Below, one piece after another: positions 1 to 8,331 of a stretch of DNA of 64,000 bases. The stretch lies in assembly GCA_041920505.1 (NCBI GenBank), contig JBHGXV010000052.1:23271-87270 (forward strand), written 5' to 3'. The notes beneath the pieces are model-generated. The model worked only from the letters and a program-made list of their open reading frames with translations. It had not been told where the DNA came from and searched no databases. Every line of letters begins with the position of its first letter. Positions within the stretch are counted from its first letter, which is position 1. This stretch comes from JBHGXV01 sp041920505. GTDB taxonomy: Bacteria; Bacillota; Bacilli; Brevibacillales; Brevibacillaceae. The translations under genes and the position numbers were made by a program.

Positions 1-896
1 CGGACGTGGAAGCGGGTGACGGTAAGCGGCATCAAGAGACTGGTCTTGTTGTAGTCCTGCAGTTCGTCCAATAGGCGCCCAAGGTCGTCCGCTTTTTGCT
101 CGATCTTGGCCATTTGCCGTTTGATCTGTTCCAGATCGGTCACCCGTCCGGAGCCGATGAACGAAGCATATCCCTTGATCGTCGTCAGCGGCGTGCGGAA
201 GTCGTGAGCGATCGCGCCGATCAGTTCGTGTTGCCGCTCCTCGGACTGGCGCAACTCTTCCACCATCTCGGTGAAGTAGCGCAACAGTTGGCCGAATTCG
301 TCGTTGCGCTTGAACGAAACCGTGACATTCCGCTTCCCGGAGCGAATCTCCTGAATTTCCCGCGACAACTCGTTGACGGGACGCAAAATCCAGCGGGCCA
401 GGATGAAGACTAGCACCAGGCCGATGACCAGCACGCTGCCGTAAATGTACCAGATGGTCATCGCCATTCCTTTGGAGGCGAGGATATCGGTGTCATCGGT
501 GAAAAACTGGATGACCGTCCGCCCTTCGTTGGGAGGGTCGTGCTGAAACGAATACTCGGCCACCACTTTCTTCCCCTGCCCCTTTTCGTCATAAGCCTTG
601 GAGGTCTTGGAAAAAATCTCCCGGCCGTGCTCGTCCTCCACCATCATTTTGTACATCAGATCCTCCGGCAGATTGCCGACCATATCCTGCAACTCCGCCG
701 GGTTTTTCAATAAGGTGCTGCTTAACAGTTGCACGAACTGCACCATTTCCGCCGCTTCTTTCTCCTGGACGAACTGTTCGTGGCGGTCGTTCTTGATCTG
801 CTCGACGATCATGTGTTCAAAAACCAGCTTGTAGGTGAGCAAGTGAGCGGCGATCACAACGAGGAAGGTGAGGATCAGTTTTTTGCCTACGCCCAC
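1..896 (-). CDS. Sensor histidine kinase, 3' end cut by window edge
   Basis: This is the membrane sensor kinase partner of the response regulator just upstream. The frame opens with a GTG directly after the regulator's TAG stop and runs off the window at position 1. The translation begins MGVGKKLILTFLVVIAAHLL (first transmembrane helix), then an extracytoplasmic region of roughly 120 residues, a second transmembrane segment near residues 155-175 (WYIYGSVLVIGLVLVFILA), and a HAMP-like linker starting RWILRPVNELS. The H-box reads IAHDFRTPLTTIKGY, with Phe where Leu is usual. The ATP-binding domain lies beyond the edge. The adjacent start and stop imply translational coupling. The ligand cannot be told from sequence. 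Confidence 0.85.
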   Translation of the reverse strand, partial: MGVGKKLILTFLVVIAAHLLTYKLVFEHMIVEQIKNDRHEQFVQEKEAAEMVQFVQLLSSTLLKNPAELQDMVGNLPEDLMYKMMVEDEHGREIFSKTSKAYDEKGQGKKVVAEYSFQHDPPNEGRTVIQFFTDDTDILASKGMAMTIWYIYGSVLVIGLVLVFILARWILRPVNELSREIQEIRSGKRNVTVSFKRNDEFGQLLRYFTEMVEELRQSEERQHELIGAIAHDFRTPLTTIKGYASFIGSGRVTDLEQIKRQMAKIEQKADDLGRLLDELQDYNKTSLLMPLTVTRFHV

Positions 897-1622
897 CTAG
901 ACACGCTCCCCGATGAACACGTAACCGGTTCCCCATTGTGTCTTGATGAAGGTCCGCTCAAACTCCACCTTTTCACGCAGGTTCTTGATGTGTACGGTGA
1001 CCGTGTTGAGCGATCCGTATCCGTACCCCCAGACACGGTCATAAATCTGCTCCCGCGTAAACACGATACCAGGATGTTCCGCCAAAAACGTCAGCAACTG
1101 GAACTCTTTCGTCGACAAGTCCACCTTTTTCCCGCTCACGTACACCGTGAACGTCTCCTTGTGGATCTCCAGACCTTTAAACTTTAACACCGTCACCGGA
1201 GGCGCCGAAGGGATCGGTTTGTCGCCGCCTTCGCCCGCCGCCAGCTTGCGGATGCGCTCGTAGCGGCGCAGGTGGGCACGGATGCGAGCCAGCAGTTCTT
1301 CGGTGTCAAACGGTTTGGTGATGTAATCGTCCGCGCCGATTTCCAGGCCGACCACCTTGTCGACCGGTTTCCCCTTTGCGCTGAGAAAAAGAATGGGCAT
1401 ATCCCATTCCCGGCGAATTTGGGCGCACAACTCATACCCGCTCATGTTGGGCATCATGATGTCGAGGAGGATAAGGTCCGGACGGACGCCTTGCGACAAA
1501 AGGGTCAGAGCCTGCTCGCCGCTCTCGGCGGAGGAGACCTGATAGCCTTCACTTTCCAGTATGTCCCGCAAAAGATCGATGATCTCCTGATGGTCATCGA
1601 CGACCAATACATGTTCCTTCAC
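897..1622 (-). CDS. OmpR/PhoB-family response regulator
   Basis: Two-component transcription factor. The receiver domain covers about residues 3-120 (VLVVDDHQEI acidic pocket, phospho-acceptor Asp in LILLDIMMPNMSG, Lys in ITKPFD). A winged-helix DNA-binding domain follows (FTREQIYDRVWGYGYGSLNTVTVHIKNLREKVE). I chose the GTG at 1622 because a GGGGGGAG ribosome site lies 7 bases upstream; an ATG at 1640 would add six residues but has no ribosome site. It is followed immediately by its kinase. The regulon is unknown. The receiver and output domains are canonical. Confidence 0.85.
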   Translation of the reverse strand: MKEHVLVVDDHQEIIDLLRDILESEGYQVSSAESGEQALTLLSQGVRPDLILLDIMMPNMSGYELCAQIRREWDMPILFLSAKGKPVDKVVGLEIGADDYITKPFDTEELLARIRAHLRRYERIRKLAAGEGGDKPIPSAPPVTVLKFKGLEIHKETFTVYVSGKKVDLSTKEFQLLTFLAEHPGIVFTREQIYDRVWGYGYGSLNTVTVHIKNLREKVEFERTFIKTQWGTGYVFIGERV

Positions 1623-1756
1623 CAGAGACTCCCCCCACATCTGTCATGCTATCTTTCATCATATCACGGATTTCGCTTGACGGGGGGACAATTGACTGGC
1701 TGGTCAGACAAGAAAAACCTGTCCCCACCTCATAGGACCAGGTGACAAAAGACGCC

Positions 1757-1785
1757 AAAAAAAGCCAAAGGCGATTTGCCTTTGA
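1757..1785 (-). terminator. Rho-independent terminator of the NlpC/P60 gene
   Basis: On the minus strand a 7-bp stem (CAAAGGC/GCCTTTG) is followed by a run of seven T, about 20 bases after the stop codon of the NlpC/P60 gene. Confidence 0.8.
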
Positions 1786-1805
1786 CTTCAATCATTGCCA
1801 ATCTC

Positions 1806-2351
1806 TTATTTTTTCTCTTTCGACGGCGTTTTGTGCGAGTTTGCTTGCTCCGCTTTCAAAGAAGCAGCCTGCACTGTCTTCGGTTTTTGGGCGTTCTGGG
1901 CTGCGGTCAGCGCCGGAATCGCGACGCGTTTTGCGCCGACATAACGCTTGCTCCAGTAGTACGGGTCGTCCAGACTGGTTTTGACAACCCCTTTGCCGGA
2001 TTCGGAGTGAACGAAGGTGTTGTTCCCGATGTAGATGCCCACGTGGGAGACGCCGTGTCCGCTCGTGTTGAAAAAGACCAGATCCCCCGGTTGCAGATCA
2101 TTGCGGGCAACAGATTGTCCCAGCTCGTACTGAGCCGCAGACGAATGCGGGAGGTCGACGCCCAATGCCTGAAAGACATAGCGCGTAAACCCGGAACAAT
2201 CAAATCCCTTCGTGTCGGTTCCCGCCGCTTTGTACGGAACTCCGTACAATTGGTTGACGGTGTTCGTCAACGGATTCTCGTCCGCAAACACCGACGGCGC
2301 TCCCAACGTCAACAATCCAGTCACCAACAAAGCACTGACAAATTTACGCAA
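1806..2351 (-). CDS. Secreted NlpC/P60 cell-wall endopeptidase
   Basis: Predicted peptidoglycan hydrolase of 181 residues that cleaves stem peptides outside the cell. Residues 1-23 are a signal peptide (MRKFVSALLVTGLLTLGAPSVFA). The NlpC/P60 domain follows, with catalytic Cys in GFDCSGFTRYVF and His in GVSHVGIYIG, and a third polar residue probably in the NTFVHSESG stretch. The C-terminal 35 residues are low-complexity and Lys/Ala-rich. The start codon is TTG, supported by an AAGGAG site 8 bases upstream. A c-di-AMP riboswitch precedes the gene, the classic arrangement for wall hydrolases controlled by c-di-AMP. The gene is followed by its own terminator. Confidence 0.9.
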   Translation of the reverse strand: MRKFVSALLVTGLLTLGAPSVFADENPLTNTVNQLYGVPYKAAGTDTKGFDCSGFTRYVFQALGVDLPHSSAAQYELGQSVARNDLQPGDLVFFNTSGHGVSHVGIYIGNNTFVHSESGKGVVKTSLDDPYYWSKRYVGAKRVAIPALTAAQNAQKPKTVQAASLKAEQANSHKTPSKEKK

Positions 2352-2370
2352 CGAGGCTGCTCCTTTCTTA

Positions 2371-2510
2371 AGCCTACGAGGTTAGCTGAAGGGTTCGGTC
2401 GAAAGGTAGCCCTAAGCTGTCGAAACAGCTATTCACCCCAAAACATTGGTTCCCCCGTTTCCTTGACGGAACTCGGCTTGTTTCGATTTTATTCGCGCAC
2501 GGGCAACATA
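2371..2510 (-). promoter_or_regulatory. c-di-AMP (ydaO/yuaA) riboswitch
   Basis: The minus strand between the NlpC/P60 gene and its promoter carries the conserved ydaO core segments in order: ATCGAAACAAGCCGAGTT, GGGGGAACCAATG, GGGGTGAAT, CCGAACCCTTCAGCTAACCT and CGTAGGC. These match the known c-di-AMP riboswitch consensus closely. Downstream, AGGCT (2371-2375) can pair with AGCCT (2354-2358), enclosing the AAGGAG ribosome site, so control may act at translation. No U-rich terminator is visible between aptamer and start. The exact 5' boundary is approximate. Confidence 0.92.
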
Positions 2511-2729
2511 TTCGACCACGACCAGGGGTTTCCTTTTTTTTTAGCGTATCGTTCATAATTTTGTCACAAATTCTTGTCCTCTTTGTGTAACGTGCGCGGC
2601 GGTTTCCCGTCTGATTTCTTTTTCGGCGACAGGCGATGGCTTATCCGGTCGAAGAAGGATCGGCCCTCCGCCTCGGGGCCGAGACAAAAACCGTCCGCGC
2701 GCCCGTTATGTCGGCTATTAGCCGCGGTC

Positions 2730-2735
2730 TACAAT
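2730..2735 (+). promoter_or_regulatory. Possible -10 element of the lia-type operon
   Basis: TACAAT lies 39 bases before the first lia gene. No convincing -35 is present, which would fit an activator-dependent promoter such as a LiaR target. A perfect palindrome CGGCTATTAGCCG (2712-2724) sits just upstream of the -10 and could be an operator. The rest of the gap from 2552 shows no gene. Confidence 0.35.
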
Positions 2736-2773
2736 GAAGCCATGACGACCGCAAGAAAATGGAGGGATGAAAG

Positions 2774-3184
2774 ATGGGTGAGCGGTCTGGGAAGTTGTTG
2801 CTGGGATTGGTCCTGCTGATTGTCGGCGCGCTTCTCCTCCTGGACCTGTTCGGGATCGGGGCCGGCAAGCTGATTTCCCTGCTGGTTCCGGTGGCGCTGA
2901 TGGTGTACGGGGCGAGAAAGGTGATTCGCTCGGATTCGAGAGGCGGCAGGGTCTGGGGAGTGTTTGTCTTTCTCGTTGGACTGCTGGCGCTGGTCGGCAA
3001 GCTGCAACTGCTGTTTACCAGCTTGCTGGCGATCGGGATCATCTACATGGGGATGCGCCTCCTGCGGCGTTCGCGCCTGGACGAGCCCGAGGTGAGCCTG
3101 GCCGAGAGGTACTGGGCGCAATCGGTTCTCAAGGAAGACAAGCTGGACGCCTGGGAGCGCGAATTGGGCGCCAATCGGCCGTGA
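2774..3184 (+). CDS. liaI: LiaI-like membrane protein
   Basis: Small membrane protein of 136 residues with three or four hydrophobic helices (residues about 8-30, 32-48, 58-75, 77-92), ending in a charged cytoplasmic tail with ERYWAQSVLKEDKLDAWERELG. It resembles the transmembrane half of LiaF/LiaI proteins, and the first residues of LiaF in this operon have the same layout. In Bacillus, LiaI anchors the PspA-like protein LiaH at the membrane during envelope stress; here it lies directly upstream of the PspA/LiaH gene, which supports that role. The ribosome site is GGAGGG at 2761. The name is based on context and topology more than on strong sequence identity. Confidence 0.65.
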   Translation: MGERSGKLLLGLVLLIVGALLLLDLFGIGAGKLISLLVPVALMVYGARKVIRSDSRGGRVWGVFVFLVGLLALVGKLQLLFTSLLAIGIIYMGMRLLRRSRLDEPEVSLAERYWAQSVLKEDKLDAWERELGANRP

Positions 3185-3236
3185 CAAAAGGTTTTGCCCG
3201 AGTATTTATTAATGTTAAAATAGGGAGGAATACCAG

Positions 3237-3962
3237 ATGAGTATTTTCAAAAGACTGCGTGATTTGACGGTAGCTTCGGTAAACGATGTGATTGATTCGC
3301 TGGAAGATCCGGCAGTGATGCTGGCCCAGTACATGCGGGACATGGAGGCGGAGATCGGCCGCGTCGAAGTGGCGGTCGCCCGGCAAGTGGCCATGGAGAA
3401 AAAATTCCGTCAGCAGTGGGAAGAAGCGTTGGCGATGGTACAGAAGCGTGACCGTCAGGCGAGCCTGGCCGTCATGGAAGGAGAGGACGAGTTGGCCCGC
3501 CGCGCGCTGTTGGACAAGAAACAGTACCAGGCCCGCGCCGCCGAGTACGAGGAACTCTGCCACACCACCCGCGAAGCGGCGCAACAATTGCGGGAGAGGC
3601 TGGCCGAACTGAAAGACGAATTCTATCAGCTTCGCTCGAAAAAATACCAGTTGCTGACCCGGGCGCAAGTGGCCCGCACGCAAAAGCACCTGAACCAATT
3701 GGTCACCGGCATCGGCAGCGAGACCGCCAGCCGCGGCTTTGCCCGGATGGAAGAGAAAGTGATGCGGATGGAAGCGGAAGCGCAGATCAGCGGCCAGTGG
3801 AAAGGGTACCCGAAAAGCCTCGACAAGTCGCTGAACGCACTGGAAAAACAGGACGAGATCGACGCTGAACTGGCGATGATCAAAGCAAGGCTTACGGGCG
3901 AGCGTCAAGCTGACGCCAAACAGGAAGAACAAGGAAATCGTGAAGCAACATTGAAAGAATAG
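3237..3962 (+). CDS. liaH: PspA/IM30 family phage-shock protein (LiaH-like)
   Basis: Membrane-remodelling stress protein of 241 residues, close to the family length. It begins with the amphipathic helix typical of PspA (MSIFKRLRDLTVASVNDVIDSLEDP), followed by long coiled-coil helices rich in Ala, Glu, Arg and Gln through residue 160, and a variable C-terminal tail. It would assemble into rings on the inner face of the cytoplasmic membrane under cell-wall or membrane stress. The site AGGGAGG is 9 bases before the ATG. A possible internal promoter (TTGCCC, 16 bases, TAAAAT) lies in the gap after liaI. A hairpin follows the gene and may lower expression of the downstream genes. Confidence 0.88.
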   Translation: MSIFKRLRDLTVASVNDVIDSLEDPAVMLAQYMRDMEAEIGRVEVAVARQVAMEKKFRQQWEEALAMVQKRDRQASLAVMEGEDELARRALLDKKQYQARAAEYEELCHTTREAAQQLRERLAELKDEFYQLRSKKYQLLTRAQVARTQKHLNQLVTGIGSETASRGFARMEEKVMRMEAEAQISGQWKGYPKSLDKSLNALEKQDEIDAELAMIKARLTGERQADAKQEEQGNREATLKE

Positions 3963-3974
3963 GTATTGAATCCC

Positions 3975-3999
3975 AGCAGCCTGCATGCAGGCTGCTTTT
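3975..3999 (+). terminator. Attenuating hairpin after liaH
   Basis: AGCAGCCTG CATG CAGGCTGCT is a perfect inverted repeat followed by TTTT. It lies between liaH and the methyltransferase gene, so it probably separates high expression of liaI-liaH from lower expression of the regulatory genes downstream. Confidence 0.7.
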
Positions 4000-4017
4000 C
4001 CCCTAGGAGGTATCCCG

Positions 4018-4572
4018 GTGTCAGATATACTGGTTTTTCTCAAACGCTTCGTCTCCCGCCCGGGTCAGATCGGCAGCGTCATCCCCAGCTCCCGGTTCCT
4101 GTGCAAGCTGATGATGGAGCAGGTTCCCTGGGGGACGGCCCGTTCCATCGTCGAACTGGGCCCCGGCACAGGCGTGTTTACCCAGGCGATTCTCAAGCGA
4201 AAACGGCCGGGGACTGTCTTTTTCGCCGTCGAACGGGACCCGATGTTTCAGCAGATGTTGAGGGAGCGTTTTCCGGGGTTGACCATCCGGGATGAAGCGG
4301 TCAAGTTAGCCACCTATCTGGGGGAGTTGCATCTGGCGGAAGTGGACGTGATTATTTCCGGATTGCCGTTCGCGGTCTTTCCTGACTGGTTGCGGACAGC
4401 CATCCTGGATACGATATATGAATCTCTTTCCCCTGGAGGGGTGTTTGTCACGTTTCAGTATTCGCTGCAGTTAAAATCGGAATTGGAGCAGCGCTTCGGC
4501 GACATCGACATCGGCTTCACGCCGCTGAACATCCCCCCCGCGTTCGTTTACACCTGCCGCAAGAAGACATAG
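4018..4572 (+). CDS. KsgA/PmtA-like phospholipid or rRNA methyltransferase
   Basis: SAM-dependent methyltransferase of 184 residues. The SAM-binding motif is IVELGPGTGVFTQAIL, followed by the acidic FFAVERDP and by IISGLPFAVFP, where a catalytic NPPY-type motif would sit in rRNA methylases. The opening FLKRFVSRPGQIGSVIPSSRFL is typical of the class annotated as phospholipid N-methyltransferases, so a lipid substrate is more likely than rRNA. I chose GTG at 4018 because CTAGGAGGT sits 8 bases upstream; an ATG at 3985 lies inside the preceding hairpin. It is inserted between liaH and liaF, which suggests a part in the envelope stress response. The substrate is not proven. Confidence 0.7.
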   Translation: MSDILVFLKRFVSRPGQIGSVIPSSRFLCKLMMEQVPWGTARSIVELGPGTGVFTQAILKRKRPGTVFFAVERDPMFQQMLRERFPGLTIRDEAVKLATYLGELHLAEVDVIISGLPFAVFPDWLRTAILDTIYESLSPGGVFVTFQYSLQLKSELEQRFGDIDIGFTPLNIPPAFVYTCRKKT

Positions 4573-4600
4573 AGTCTTAAGCCAGGAGGAGGAGACTCGT

Positions 4601-5431
4601 GTGAAACGATCAAGACTGAACAATATGATCGCGGGGATCGTCATCATTTGTGCCGGATTTGGCCTCTTGCTCAACAATCTCGGACTGATCTCGTTCGGGC
4701 TGTCCGACATGTTGCCGCTCGTCATCGTCTACATGGGGCTGCGCCTGTGGGCGAAGCAGCGGCGAATATTGGGCGGGTTCGTCACCGGTCTGGGCGCGCT
4801 GATCACGCTGCACGCCTGGTTTGGCGTCGGCGTGGACGACGTGTTCGGCGTCATGGTGGCTCTCGGATTGATCTACTTTGGATTTCGGCTGGTCCGTTCA
4901 CGCCGGGAGACGTTGCCTACGACACAGGCGTACGGAGGAGCGGAGATGGTGTCCGCCGCCGAACCGTCGGGGGCTAACGGAGCGGGCGAGAGTTCCCCGC
5001 CTCCTCCGATGTACAACATGCGAATCGAGTCGGCGATGGGAGACGGACAGTCCTACCCGCCAAGGGAGTCGCGCAGCGCTTTGATCGGCGACTTTCATTT
5101 GACATCCGGCAGGTTTGAACTTCGTCACTTGCATATTTGGCACGGGATCGGCGACGTGGTCATCGACCTGTCGCGGGCGCTGATTCCCGAGGAAGAGACG
5201 TCCCTGGTGATCAACGGCTGGGTGGGCGACGTCACCGTTTACGTGCCGGTGGATTTGCCGGTCGCGGTGGCGGCCGAAGTCACCATCGGCGACATGGATG
5301 TGTTCGGCCACCGGCAGGGGGGGATGAACCGGCGTATCGTGATGACCGCCGACCGCTACGCCGAGTCGGCCCGCAAGGTGAAAATCATCGTCTCGCTGAT
5401 CGTCGGCGACATCGACGTGAAGTATGTCTGA
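4601..5431 (+). CDS. liaF: LiaF-like negative regulator of the envelope stress system
   Basis: Membrane protein of 276 residues. The N-terminal 100 residues hold about four hydrophobic segments (for example MIAGIVIICAGFGLLLNNLG). A linker follows, and from residue 155 comes the beta-rich LiaF C-terminal domain (SALIGDFHLTSGRFELRHLHIWHGIGDVVIDLSRAL), which in known systems holds the kinase LiaS inactive without stress. The start is GTG with AGGAGGAG upstream. The stop is followed 12 bases later by the kinase start, so LiaF, LiaS and LiaR form one transcription unit in the canonical order. Confidence 0.85.
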   Translation: MKRSRLNNMIAGIVIICAGFGLLLNNLGLISFGLSDMLPLVIVYMGLRLWAKQRRILGGFVTGLGALITLHAWFGVGVDDVFGVMVALGLIYFGFRLVRSRRETLPTTQAYGGAEMVSAAEPSGANGAGESSPPPPMYNMRIESAMGDGQSYPPRESRSALIGDFHLTSGRFELRHLHIWHGIGDVVIDLSRALIPEEETSLVINGWVGDVTVYVPVDLPVAVAAEVTIGDMDVFGHRQGGMNRRIVMTADRYAESARKVKIIVSLIVGDIDVKYV

Positions 5432-5443
5432 GGGGGGCTCGCC

Positions 5444-6574
5444 GTGTGGATTCGCCAACGCAGACTCTCCAGCATCCAGTGGCAGTACGTCCGCCAGGGC
5501 CTGACGCTCGGGGTCGGCGTGGTGCTGTTGAATGCGGCCGCGTTTTTGCTGGTGATCGGCTATCTGGAAAACAACCCGGGACAGGCGGAGTGGCTGGCCG
5601 CCTACCTGCATCTCGCCTTCCCGGTTCACCTCGACTGGCTGACGTTTGGCGTCTGCCTGGCGGCGGGCTTGTCGCTTGCCGCTCTAACAGGCGTGGTCAG
5701 CGGTTACATTGTCGGAAATTTGCAGAAAAAACGGCTGAACGCCTTGCGCGAAGCGACGATGAATCTGGAGCGGGGCCTGCTCTCTTACCGCGTGCCTGAA
5801 CTGGGCGCCGACGAGTTGGGCGAGATCGGCTGGCAGTTTAACCGGCTGGCTTCGAAATGGGAGGAACAGGTCGCTTCCTTGCAGCGGCTGTCCAACCACA
5901 ACGCCGCGCTGGGCGAGCAGGTGCGGCAGGCCGCCGTGATTGAGGAGCGGCAGCGGTTGGCGAGGGAGTTGCACGACGCGGTCAGCCAGCAGTTGTTCGC
6001 GATCGCGATGACCACGGCAGCCATCAAGCGGATGATCGAGCGCAATCCGGAACGGGCCGCCCAACAGATCGAACTGGTGGAAGAGATGGCCGCCGGCGCG
6101 CAGGCGGAGATGCGGGCGTTGCTGTTGCACCTGCGACCGGCCACGTTGCAGAACAGAACCTTGCGCGAGGCAATTTGCGAATTGTTGGAAGAAATGAGCC
6201 GGAAGCATCGTCTGGGCATTACCTGGGAGATAGAGGAAGTCCCCGGGCTTCCGAGCGGCATCGAGGATCATCTGTTTCGCATCTTGCAGGAGGCGTTGTC
6301 CAACACGCTGCGGCACGCCAGAGCCAATCACATCGCGGTGAAGCTGTTCACGCAACAGGGACAGGTGCGGCTTCGGGTGTCGGACGACGGCGTCGGCTTT
6401 GACCCCGAGGGGGAAAAGATGACCTCGTACGGACTTGTCTCCATGCGCGAACGCGTCACGGAGGTGGGCGGAGCCCTGGAAGTGTATTCCGCCGTCGGCA
6501 AGGGGACGCAGATCGAGGTGCGCATCCCGTTGATGCTGGAAACGGAGACGAAGGGAGTGGAATCCGACCGATGA
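5444..6574 (+). CDS. liaS: LiaS-like sensor histidine kinase
   Basis: NarL-type kinase of 376 residues. Two transmembrane helices (about residues 20-45 and 65-90) bracket a very short external loop, so it is an intramembrane-sensing kinase. A HAMP segment follows, then the HisKA_3 box RQRLARELHDAVSQQLF with the phosphorylated His, and the ATPase domain with NTLRHARANHIAV (N box) and VSDDGVGFDPEG (G1). Start is GTG with GAGGGGGG upstream. Its stop overlaps the start of liaR by four bases (ATGA), showing translational coupling. The signal is likely cell-wall or membrane damage, with LiaF as inhibitor, from family knowledge. Confidence 0.88.
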   Translation: MWIRQRRLSSIQWQYVRQGLTLGVGVVLLNAAAFLLVIGYLENNPGQAEWLAAYLHLAFPVHLDWLTFGVCLAAGLSLAALTGVVSGYIVGNLQKKRLNALREATMNLERGLLSYRVPELGADELGEIGWQFNRLASKWEEQVASLQRLSNHNAALGEQVRQAAVIEERQRLARELHDAVSQQLFAIAMTTAAIKRMIERNPERAAQQIELVEEMAAGAQAEMRALLLHLRPATLQNRTLREAICELLEEMSRKHRLGITWEIEEVPGLPSGIEDHLFRILQEALSNTLRHARANHIAVKLFTQQGQVRLRVSDDGVGFDPEGEKMTSYGLVSMRERVTEVGGALEVYSAVGKGTQIEVRIPLMLETETKGVESDR

Positions 6575-7200
6575 TCCGGGTATTGCTGGTAGATGATCAT
6601 GAGATGGTACGAATGGGCATGGCGGCGTATCTGTCCACCGAGGAGGATATCGAGGTGGTGGGGGAGGCCTCCAGCGGGGAAGAAGGCGTGAGACTGGCGC
6701 AGGAACTGTCGCCTGACGTCATTTTGATGGACCTGGTGATGGAAGGCATCGGCGGAGTCGAGGCGACGCGGCGGGTGCGGGAGGTGTGTCCGTCCTGCAA
6801 GGTGATCGTCCTCACCAGTTTCATCGACGACGAAAAGGTGTATCCGGTGATCGAGGCCGGGGCGTTCAGCTACTTGCTGAAGACATCGAGAGCGGCGGAG
6901 ATCGCCAGAGCCATCCGCGCGGCCGCCGCCGGGGAACCGGTGCTGGAATCCCGCGTTGCGGGCAAGATCATGGCCCGCTTCCGCCACGCGAATGAACCGG
7001 CTCCCCACGAGCAGTTGACGCCGCGTGAGCTGGATGTGTTGCGGCTGATTGGGCAGGGCAAGTCCAATCAGGAAATCGCTGACGAACTGATCATCGGGAT
7101 CAAAACGGTGAAAACCCATGTGAGCAACATCCTGTCCAAATTGGGCGTGGAGGATCGCACCCAGGCGGCCATCTATGTCCACAAGCACAACCTGTTGTAG
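6571..7200 (+). CDS. liaR: LiaR-like NarL-family response regulator
   Basis: Transcriptional activator of 209 residues. Receiver: VLLVDDHEMVRMG, phosphorylated Asp in DVILMDLVMEGIGG, Lys in YLLKTS. LuxR-type DNA-binding domain at residues 145-205 (LTPRELDVLRLIGQGKSNQEIADEL, IKTVKTHVSNIL). It is the last gene of the lia operon and is followed by a terminator. In relatives, LiaR switches on liaI-liaH, so it probably acts on the promoter near 2730 and its own operon. Confidence 0.88.
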   Translation: MIRVLLVDDHEMVRMGMAAYLSTEEDIEVVGEASSGEEGVRLAQELSPDVILMDLVMEGIGGVEATRRVREVCPSCKVIVLTSFIDDEKVYPVIEAGAFSYLLKTSRAAEIARAIRAAAAGEPVLESRVAGKIMARFRHANEPAPHEQLTPRELDVLRLIGQGKSNQEIADELIIGIKTVKTHVSNILSKLGVEDRTQAAIYVHKHNLL

Positions 7201-7212
7201 TCCGACTTACAC

Positions 7213-7268
7213 GCTTCCCCCAGGAAGGTTCGGCCGTGGCGTCAAATCTGTTCCGGGAAGCTTTTTTT
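7213..7268 (+). terminator. Terminator of the lia operon
   Basis: GCTTCCC (7213-7219) pairs with GGGAAGC (7255-7261) across a long loop and is followed by seven T. Confidence 0.65.
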
Positions 7269-7375
7269 CATGGAGGCGGGATACGCGGCTCTTTCCGGCC
7301 AAAACGGGAAATCCTAGGAAGAATGAAGCGAGAAAAGAGTGATTTGAGATGCAGGCTCGCAAGGGGAAACGCGCG

Positions 7376-8176
7376 ATGAAAATGGACGTCGGACGGGGCG
7401 TCGATATCATCGGCGACGTTCACGGCTGCTACGAGGAATTTGTCGCGTTGATCGAAAGGCTCGGCTACCGGCAGGACGGAAAGGACGGATTGTTCCGTCA
7501 TCCAGAGGGACGAAAATTGCTGTCGCTCGGCGACATCACCAGCCGGGGGCCGCATTCGATTTTGATGCTGCAGTTCTTTTTGCGCCACCTGGAGGCAGGG
7601 ATCGCCGAGATGGTGGACAGCAACCACGGCTGGAAAATCGCCCGCTGGCTCGACGGCAGACGGGTGACGCTGGCGCATGGCGACGAAAAGGTGGAGGCGG
7701 AATTCGAGCGCTACGAACGGGAGCACGGAGAAAAAAAAGCGGCCGAGCTGCGACGGGCCAGTCGGCAACTGCTGCTCACCGCCCCGTCCCACATGATGCT
7801 GATGCGAGACGGCAAACTGGCTGCGGTGGCGGTGCACGCCGGCATTCGCGACGAGTACATCGGCAAGAAAGGGGCTGTGATCGAAAACTTTTGCCGCTAC
7901 GGCGACGTGGCCGGGATCGGCGCGGACGGGCGGCCGGTCCGCCGTGACTGGACACAAGGGCGGACGTCCGCTCTGCCGATCGTCTGGGGGCACGATCCGA
8001 GGCCGGAGCCAGAGCGGAAAAACGGCGCGATCAACATCGATCAAGGCTGTGTCTTCGGGGGGGCCCTGACCGCCCTCCGCTTTCCCGAAGACGAGCTCGT
8101 CAGCGTTCCCGCGCGGGACAATTACTCTGGCTTGAGTGACACGCCGCTTACCCGCTACCGGCAGGCGCACGGATAA
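7376..8176 (+). CDS. PrpE-like metallophosphoesterase
   Basis: Calcineurin-type phosphoesterase of 266 residues, related to PrpE and symmetrical Ap4A hydrolases. Metal-ligand motifs are present: IIGDVHGCYEE, LSLGDITSRGPHS, DSNHGWKI, VHAGI and VWGHDP. Two positions differ from the usual family signature: GDxxDRG reads GDITSRG, and GNH reads SNH. The metal-binding D, H, N and His residues are kept, so it may still be active with altered specificity. The ATG at 7376 has AAGGGGA 8 bases upstream; an ATG at 7349 would add nine residues but lacks a clear ribosome site. It stands alone between a terminator and yneF. Confidence 0.72.
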   Translation: MKMDVGRGVDIIGDVHGCYEEFVALIERLGYRQDGKDGLFRHPEGRKLLSLGDITSRGPHSILMLQFFLRHLEAGIAEMVDSNHGWKIARWLDGRRVTLAHGDEKVEAEFERYEREHGEKKAAELRRASRQLLLTAPSHMMLMRDGKLAAVAVHAGIRDEYIGKKGAVIENFCRYGDVAGIGADGRPVRRDWTQGRTSALPIVWGHDPRPEPERKNGAINIDQGCVFGGALTALRFPEDELVSVPARDNYSGLSDTPLTRYRQAHG

Positions 8177-8331
8177 ACCGAACCCGGCCGCGCGGGTACC
8201 TCACAGGAAGTATATGCAGGTGTGACGCGGTTTGCATGGGCAGCGTGTCCACGGCGACAAAAGCAGCGTGGAAACGTTCACACGTTGTGGTACAATGAAC
8301 GAGACGAAACCAAAAAGGATGGTAATGCAAC

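Noticed and set aside
2374..2556. 60-codon frame upstream of the NlpC/P60 gene
   Set aside because: It coincides with the c-di-AMP riboswitch, whose conserved RNA bases explain the sequence.
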